A DNA stretch of 64,000 bases from Lutraria lutraria. Its lineage: Eukaryota; Mollusca; Bivalvia; Venerida; Mactridae. This document shows positions 39,001 through 48,000 of the stretch, piece by piece (the first letter of the stretch is position 1; each line of letters begins with the position of its first letter). The stretch lies in contig OZ026848.1 in NCBI GenBank assembly GCA_964023205.1, positions 5,880,501 through 5,944,500 on the forward strand. The letters run 5' to 3'. The position numbers were made by a program, and so were the translations under genes. Below the pieces are notes generated by a model. The model did not search any database and was not told where the DNA came from. It saw nothing but the letters and a program-made list of their open reading frames with translations.

Positions 39001-42000
39001 GTGACGTCACTTTATGACGTGTGCATAGCATGACTGCGGTAAACCAGAGCTGTTCTATAAATAGTATTTTTTTCAGTGATATTGAAAAAATTACAATAGT
39101 GGTTTTGGAAACAGTTTTTCTTGCTATAAAGTATGCATGGGAGGAAAACACACCGGATTCCTCTGTTATAGAACAAACAGAAACTACTGCGACCCATAAT
39201 TTTATATGCTTATGGGACTTTAATGTTGCTCCAACAGCCCTTGTCATAGGGCAACTTTCCAACTTTAACAGTGGAGGAAGTCCCTCAGAACCACTTACTC
39301 AGAACTGACCTTACATAAGCTAGCTGGGCAGCTTCCTCACTCCATGTGAAATATGTCTGGTCTTAGGGCTAGTGAAGTCTTGTCGGAGACTTTAATTACT
39401 TGACGATGAAGGCGTCCCTGAAGAAAAATATTAAGGTGAGCTTAATACAGTAGATTCAATCAATTAGCCTCAAACATGTCAATAAAAATATTGCAGTAAA
39501 GTGCAGAATCTCCATATTTCACTCTGTTTGAAAACTTATTATATGCTGTGAAAAGATATGCTCCTCATTTTGCTGTTTTGCAATGTATGCCAATTGTAAT
39601 TGCAGAATGCAAATTCGGATATACAGTCAAACCTGTTAACAAAAGCCACCCTTTCGAAAGACAAGATTTTTTTTTTTTTTGGCCGATGGCTCTTATTCCA
39701 AGGTCATTTTGTTCTTTATGATATGTGACACCTTTATTCACAGGGTGGCCTTTGTATGAAGGTAGCCATTATCCTTTATTAGAAGGTAGTCGTTAACACA
39801 GGGTTTGATGTTTGATGTTTTCAATAATCTTATAGGTCAAGGTCATGATATATTTGGGATGCAGATTGCGGGTCAAGGACACAATCAAGCATTTGGTGGA
39901 GTTGGTCAAAGACTTAGTGATGTACCTGGAGAAGATGCCCAGTATCAACAACGATCTGTCCGTGAATTAGCTTGTAAGAAAAATGTGACATCAGTCATTT
40001 CATTAAAGAATCAATGTTGTTTAACTCTTTAGAAAAACCTAGTAACTTCTTCGATTTACTGTAAGGATAACTTGTTCCATGATTTTTCATTGAATTTTGT
40101 TCTGAAACTACATTTTAAAGCCAATTTCAATGAAAGTAAGCATACTATTTGCCTACAGTATATTAACTTAAAACTATTAATTACCAGAATGCATCAAAAT
40201 ATTACCCAGAGAACTGAAGTCAGACAGTATATTACATCAGTTTAAGACATTTTTTCCAAAACAATCATAAATCTAGTCTTTTCATGAATAATGATGTTTG
40301 TATATATGATAAATCTATATCCAATGCTTTGTGGCCGATATGTTATGATTTTCCTATTTCTTCACAAGTGGAGAGGGCCCAAGCTCGACTTGCTCAACCA
40401 GAACCAATGGAATGTCCAGTTAGCAGTCCATCTTCTTCAGCAGTTTATCAGCATGTGACATCATTAATGGTACATTGTCTGAAACATATTATGCACAGGT
40501 AAACTCTATAGTTTTATTCAGGGTACCATTTTTTTCAAACTTGTTCTGTATTGATCATAATTGGAAAAAAACTCAAAAACTGATTCAAATGTATTTTTCT
40601 TCAAGATGCAACGTTTTTTTTTGTTTTTTTTTAAATGCTAATTCATTTATTTTGGAAATGAAACCATGAAACCAATTTCTGTAATGCTTATAAATTTAAT
40701 GAAAGTCTTCACATATTACTATTGATTGGCTCTTTCATTGGGACTGCCAATGTCATTAACTCTTTACAATAACCAGCCTTTTTTATTAGTAATTTCATAG
40801 ATTAAATGATCCTCATCATCAGCTAGTCTTTATTAAATGTTTACTATGACAACTCTTTATTTCTAATCTTACAGATTAAATGATCCTCGTCATCAACTGT
40901 TAAGTCTTGCTGGTATATCAGAAGATATGGCTCAAGTTATTCTGGAATTTCTTCTTAAGGAAAAACAGATGAAACCCAAAACACTAAACGCATTCATTCC
41001 ATGGTAAGTTAGAACACTAAATGCTTTCATTTCATGGTGAGTTCAATCACTAAATGCATTCATTCCGTGGTAAGTTCAATTTAATTTAATGAAGTCATTA
41101 GATACATAGAATTATATAAAAACAAAAATCAACTATTGATGTACTGTTTGCAGTAAAGTCACATGCTGTTCATGCCTTTATCAGCTTTTATTAGTAATTT
41201 CTTCCTTGTATGTAGCAAAGTTTCAAAACTTTACTATACTGGATATAGGTTTATGATACATGCTTTTTTACTATTATTAATATTCATCTTTCACATTGAT
41301 ATTCCACATTCTATATGATTGTGATGTTATTTTTTGACATTTCAGTTATTTACGGAAACTAGTATTGGATTGTTATCCATACACCACCAATGAGTTACTT
41401 CATTCTGTGAGGTAATTATCTTTTTTTTATACGCCCGTTTGAAATAAGGGTCGTATTATGGGAACACCCATGACAGGTGTGCGGCGTCCACAATGGTGTC
41501 CACTCTCTAATTCTATTCAGATCCGCACCAAACTTGATGGAAATGTTTATGGCCATGAGATCTCGGTCAAGGTCGATAACCAGCCCAATCGACCCAGGCA
41601 CTTCTGAGTTATGCCCCTTGATGTTTTGAAAAATTATTTAAGATGGGCGTATTTGTGATCTGGCACTCTTGTTATACATGCTGTCATTATGCATATTTCA
41701 TGCAATGAATACGTAAAGTTATCCTGAAAGTTAGCTGAAACCTCTCTCATCTGAACTTGTTTAGACTTGAGGAAAATATCTGGGTTTGGAGGGCTTCCAG
41801 ATAAGAAACATTTTGACAAAAACATATGAAAATGTATCAATATAATTTGTTGTTTGATTTTTTATGTGCTCCTTTGCAGTGTTATTTCAATAACCTATGT
41901 ATCTTTTTAATGACCTTAATTGAGGGGCCGCTGACTATTAATCACTTCCTCCTCACAGTTAGTGATCATACTTTAACTGGTTCTCTTTTAATACAGTACA

Positions 42001-45000
42001 TCCTCTGTAGAGCAACACACTGTGGGAGCTGCAAATATTGGCCGTTGTTTAGAGGTTGCTTCTCTACAGAGGCTAAATTTATAGTAAATATATGGTTAGG
42101 GAAATGTTGAAGGTGTTGTTATAGAGAGGTTGTTGTCTACAGAGGGCTGCTTTGGAGAGGTTGTACTGTAGATGGATACTTATCCAGAGTTAGGTCATAG
42201 TGTAAAGTAAAACATGTCTTATCAAATATTTAGACCACCTTATCACAACACCCCTTTACTATTGGACCAGTTTTCAATAATTCAACAATTTTATATCTGG
42301 AAGATAGTCATGAAATCAAGATCTTCCTGTATAACATGAACTCAGATATCGAGGGTTCAACGCAAGAGTGTCGTAACTCATATTGAAATAAGAACAAGTT
42401 ACGATAGTGTTGCGCTGAGCCCTCGATATGTACAGATTTCTGTCAGTTGTATTTTCTCTTACATTTTCCGTAATTTGTATGTTTTACCATTTCTTCAGGT
42501 TGCACACAAATTTATCTCAACTAAGTTTAAGTGCCTGTCCGTTGATAACAGATGCTGGTCTTCAGTGCCTTACGAGTAAGTATGAACTGAAATTCATTTG
42601 GTTCCACAAGTCATAAGGATCTCTTGTAGGAAGTGGATTGGTTATAAAGCTGTGATGCTCATTTTAAAGTTTAGATAAAGGATATATTGATAACCAGTCT
42701 TAATATAAATGGTGTTTGTGATCATGTGATTTCAACATTGAAATGGTGATTGGTTGAGATTTTTCTGAGTTCAAACACCAAACCAGTATATTATGCTTCG
42801 TAACTTATTTACCTGCCTCAATGGTTGAGTCGTTAAGGTCGCTGACTTCAAATCAATATAACCTCTCATTGATAGGGGGTCAAGGGTTCGAGCCCAGCTA
42901 CCGAAAATGTCTCTTTATGTGAGATAATAGGCAGTTGCTTACGGAGGATTGGAGTCTAGTACTGGTTCTTCCCAGGAACAATGGTTAGGTGAATTGTCGG
43001 CCTCATGTCTGTTGAAAAGGGGCGTAAAATTCAAACAAACAAACAAACGTAAAATTGTTACAGGCAAATGAAGATATTTCTCTATGTGAACTTGATGGTA
43101 GCTTCGTTCCTTATGTCAATGCTAGGCCTGAATGTTGTGATATCTTTTTTCTCTGCTAAGCATCTTGTTTATTATATCATATGTTTCTGTCATGTTGTGT
43201 CATTACTTCATTTACTACATTGTAACAACATTTCTGAACGATTTAAAAACTGTAGTGGAGATTTTTTTAAGCTGGTACATAAAATGGAGCTTCCAGACTG
43301 AATAGATTTTTCTCCTGAAAGTAAAAGTACTAATGGTTTAATGAACTTTTGTGGAACATTGAATTGCATGGATATAATGGATAAACTTTTATACATATTC
43401 TAGTACCCATAAATGAGGATGTTCATGTATCTGAAACAACATCTATCTGAAATTGGAAAATACACTAATTTAAGTACCCATGAAATTACCAGTTTAGACA
43501 AAACCATGAAATTTGGTACCATTGAAATTGAAAGTTACCACAGTATTCAGTTTGCTTTTATCACTGTTTAATGTAAATGACTTAGTCTATACATCTAATT
43601 TTTAGGTTTGAAAAAACTGAAGAAGTTGAATTTGAGTTGCTGTAAACAGTTGTCTAACAAATGTGCCACTGCTTTATCTAGTAAGTTAGAAACAGTGTTA
43701 TATAATCTATACATGTAACTTAGGCCATTCATAAAAAAATGTTGGTTTGCAGTTAGGCGACTATCTCATTTAAAAATCACTCAAAGATTTTGACCAAAAT
43801 AGATTTGTGTGCTTTACTCTGGGTTTCTGGGTTCATTACAAGCATTTTATATTTTTAAAAAGTCTTCCAACCTTTCTACCTAATATAAAAAATTTAATAT
43901 CTTAACCGCAAACCAACATATTTTAAAAATGGCCTTAGTGTCATATTTTTTTCATTTCTGTTTATTGAAACTTACCTTTAAATGTTGTTGTAATGTATAC
44001 ACCGCCTGTGTTTGTAGTTGACTGGTGATTAACCTGATGGGTATAGAAATAGTTTATTAAAAGCAAAATTTTATCAGTATTTGAGTGTATACAGCACAAC
44101 CTCTGTAGAGCTGCCCTCTCTTGATCAACAATATCTTTTCAACAACAGTATGATTTTTTTTCTTACTGCTTGATTTAACTATTGATTTAACCTCTTTAGA
44201 GCAACAACCTCTCAACAACAACATTATTTTGCCATTCCCTAAGGGTGTTGCTTTGGAGAGGTTGTACTGTATTTGGACTGCATTAACCAATGTCAGATTA
44301 ATATTATTTGATGTATTCTAATATATGTTATTCTTTGTTTCGCACACAATACTTGTTGGTTAATTTTACAGGTTTACATGAATTGGTATCATTGAACATC
44401 GAGAGTACTGGATTGACAGATGTTGGTGTAATCCAGTACCTATCTAGTAACCCAGCACATCTCCAGCATCTGAATGCTAGCAGAACTAATGTTACACAAG
44501 CAATAATACCATATATACAGTCACATGCTAAGCAACTTAAATCTCTGGCTGTGGAAGATACTAAGGTAAGTTCTTATGGAATAATTATAAAGTACAACCT
44601 CTCCAGATCGACCATCTCTAGAGCTACAACCTCTCCAGAGCGACCATCTCTAGAGCTACAACCTCTCCAGAGCGACCATCTCTATAGTTACAACCTCTCC
44701 AGAGCGACCATCTCTATAGCTACAACCTCTCCAGAGCGACCATCTCTAGAGCTACAACCTCTCCAGAGAGACCATCTCTAGAGCTGCAACCTCTCCAGAA
44801 TGACCATCTCTAGAGCTACAACCTCTCCAGAGTGACCATCTCTAGAGCTACAACCTCTCCAGAGCGACCATCTCTAGAGCTACAACCTCTCCAGAGCGAC
44901 CATCTCTATAGCTACAACCTCTCCAGAGCGACCATCTCTATAGCTACAACCTCTCCAGAGCGACCATCTCTAGAGCTACAACCTCTCCAGAGTGACCATC

Positions 45001-48000
45001 TCTAGAGCTACAACCTCTCCAGAGTGACCATCTCTAGAGCTACAACCACTCAACAACAACATAATTTTGCTTCTCCCACTTCTCTTTTGCACTGGAGTAA
45101 TATAATGATGAATTACTGATTTTTTTTTCAGTTCTATGTTATTTGTCAACAGTTGACAATGGGCATTATTTAGACACGCATTTATATGCTTCAACAATAT
45201 TTTCAACATCTTATTGCAGTCTTTGCAATAGCCCAATACCCAGGGCTAGTAAATTGTTATTTAGCCTTGCATTTTTTGCAATAGCCATCTTAAAGTTTAG
45301 GCTAGTGCTTTAAAAAGGTTAGATGAACATTGTTCTTTATTATACAGGTTGTGAGTTTATCAGGTCTGCAGGAATGTTTGTGTTTAGAATCCCTGAATGT
45401 TGCTAGAACTGCCGTAGTAACTGAGTCACTGTATTGTCTGTCTAACCATGCAGGATTACGTTCATTAAACATAGCAAACACGGACAGTGTCGACGGAGAT
45501 GAAGCTTTAAAGCATATTCAAGGTAGAAACTATTCTGTTATATGTTTATTGTTGTACTAATTACTTAGATTTATACCAACAAAGTTAAGATTCTTAAAAG
45601 ACATGTTTATGGTTTCACGAAAACATAATATGCAACGGTTAGCAGTCTTCACGAAAAACTTTTTTAAGCACTGGACATTCGGGCCAGTGAAAATGCAAAA
45701 TTTACTGGACCAAATTAACTTTCAGTGGACCAAGATGAGAATACACACAATTTTATATAATTTGGCTATATCATATTTTTTAGAGTGATTCAAATATTTC
45801 ATTTTCTGTCCTGAAAAATGGTAAAATTATCACAGAAAAATTTACTGGACCGTCGGACCACTGACCTTTTCAAATTTACCGGACCAATGGCTAATTTGGT
45901 GGACTCGGTCCAAGGACTGGTGCTAAATTCGAAGACTGGAGTAAGTTCTTGGTGTGCGATACCATTTTATATCAATTTGACGATTTCATGCAGAAATAAT
46001 TAAATCTAACTTCGAGGAGTTGAAGAGATGTTGTACGATGTGTATCCATTAGCAAGTGCTCGATGACGTAATGTACTACCATTGTGTATTGTGTTTACAA
46101 TATTTCAGATCTGAGATTACATACATTAGTTCTTCCATCAAGGCATACTACAACAAATATTGGAATTAAATACATATCGAGTAAGTTATTTATCTTTGTC
46201 TTGTGTTCACCGTTTCTATCTGCAACATGGTACAAGTGTATTTCTCAAAAAAAATTGTATACATTTGGTAAACCCTTTTATTTGCTCCATCACATAACCA
46301 TTGTAGGTTGAAGATTCATATTAAAGTGTATTTTTTATAGTATAAAAATGTAGGTATACATTCCCACAATTCTGACCTTGATCAAGATTTGTTATGATTT
46401 ATGATAGCAATTTATTTTTTTCTATTTACATGTAGGTATGCAATTAACAGCTCTAGATTTAACAAACTATATATTAGTGGCTGATGAAGCCATGGAGTAT
46501 ATTGGTAGAATGGTGAGGTAGGTAAAAATATTCTGTTTCCTGATACATATACCTAGGATTATTACAGAACTTTCTTTCAATTTGGCATGTTATTGTTGGA
46601 ATTATTTTTTGACATACAGTCAAACCTGTGAACAAAGGCCACCCTTGGGAAAGGCATGTGACCTTTATTGACAGGTGGCCTTTATTTGGAGGTATTTCTG
46701 TTCAAATTAATCTGTGATGGTTTTTATAAGACAAGCCTTTATTCAGAGATGGCCGCTAACACAAGTTTGATTGTATTGTGTATAATTTGAATCTTTTATA
46801 TAAAGAATTGATTTTGAGGGCTTTTTTGGGGGGGAGGGTATCTAAAAGGGGTTTTGTCATTGATATAACAAGAGGGGCCTTTAAAAAGGGACTAATCAGT
46901 AATTGTGTTAATTATGGTTTCCTTACAAAAGCTGTGCTGAAGAACACTTGATGTTGTCAAGGGAAAACTTTGATTATTGCTTTTATATCATTTTGATTGT
47001 AATGGGATCTGTGCTAATATGTGTAGCTGAATGTAGTGTCATAGTTACGTGGACACTTGTTTGGAATGGGTTTAAACTCATACATCTGGGCCCTGTTCCA
47101 TCAACAGTGCGTAACTTACGAAAAATATTAGCGATTTGCGTTTTTATATACAAATGTATGTACCGGTTTATGAACAAAGCTCGAATTATGTTTTTTGGGG
47201 CCTATTGGTGTTATATGGATAAAATATCAAGGTCCTGTGCCTAAATGGTGTGAAGTTACCCCCAACTTTACGCCAAAAATACTAACTTCAGTACTGATAG
47301 TTTACGTTTAATTTCTAACTTACGCCAAAGTTTCCCCTTATTTAATGCGTAAGTACGTTGATAGAATGAGGCCCTGCTGCATATGATGGTCAGATATAAA
47401 TACTATTTATGTTTCAGCCTCAGGAAGTTAATTCTAAGCAATACAAAGATAACTGATGCTGGTATGTTATTTCTAGAAGGATTAAAACAGTTACAGGTGC
47501 TGGATTTGGATAGGACTTTAATTACTGACGAATCATCTTCTGTTATTAGTGGTAGGTTTGTTTAAATATTGATGCAATTATCTATATATGCCAGGGATTT
47601 TTTGGGGCGATTTTATAGCCGAAATTTGGTCATACTCCCAATGGAAAATAGTATCTTTTTTTCCCAATTCACAATTTTTTATTTTTTATTTTATAAGTTC
47701 ATTAACATCACTATTGGTAGTAAATACCTTATTCTGCTACTGTTTTATGTGTAAATAAGTAGAATAAGTTGAACTACATTGCAAAAATTGTAGTTATGCA
47801 TTTTTTCCCAATTTTGATTAAACACCGCGAAAATTCCCAATCCCAAGGGTATGGGTCATATTCCCAAAATACCGAGAAAAAACCCTGTTAATGCATATAT
47901 TGTCAAACCTGTGAACAAAGGTCACCATTGGGACAGATATAATGCTGCCTTTATGGCAGGGGACTTTTATTCAGAGGTCACTTTGTTCGTATTAATAAAT

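Larger units (their letters stand above)
38582..39973 (+). other. Acidic and Gly/Pro/Met-rich linker exons
   Basis: Exon 38582-38764 encodes NEDDAEMRDDNENDDSDDDD followed by a Met/Gly/Pro-rich stretch (PWPGMGMNRPGG, QMPPPPGNIMG). Exon 39836-39973 continues GQGHDIFGMQIAGQGHNQAF and ends in a charged stretch. This is probably a flexible linker between the UBX and BC-box/LRR parts. The antisense His-rich frame at 38540-38762 is a shadow of the acidic run. Confidence 0.8.

Noticed and set aside
24336..39308. A similar 55-60 codon frame in both 'AGTCCCAT' elements (minus at 24336-24518, plus at 39021-39308), suggesting a conserved small protein
   Set aside because: Codon comparison of the two copies shows mainly amino-acid-changing differences (about 13 versus about 5 silent). 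That is what neutral drift of a MITE gives, not coding constraint.
44308..44781. 157-codon open frame
   Set aside because: Its first part is the real exon 44372-44565. The rest is read-through into the 32-bp array after a good GT donor.
44593..45040. CRISPR-like array of 32-bp units
   Set aside because: There are no distinct spacers; units are contiguous. The DNA is eukaryotic and the unit derives from a MITE end.
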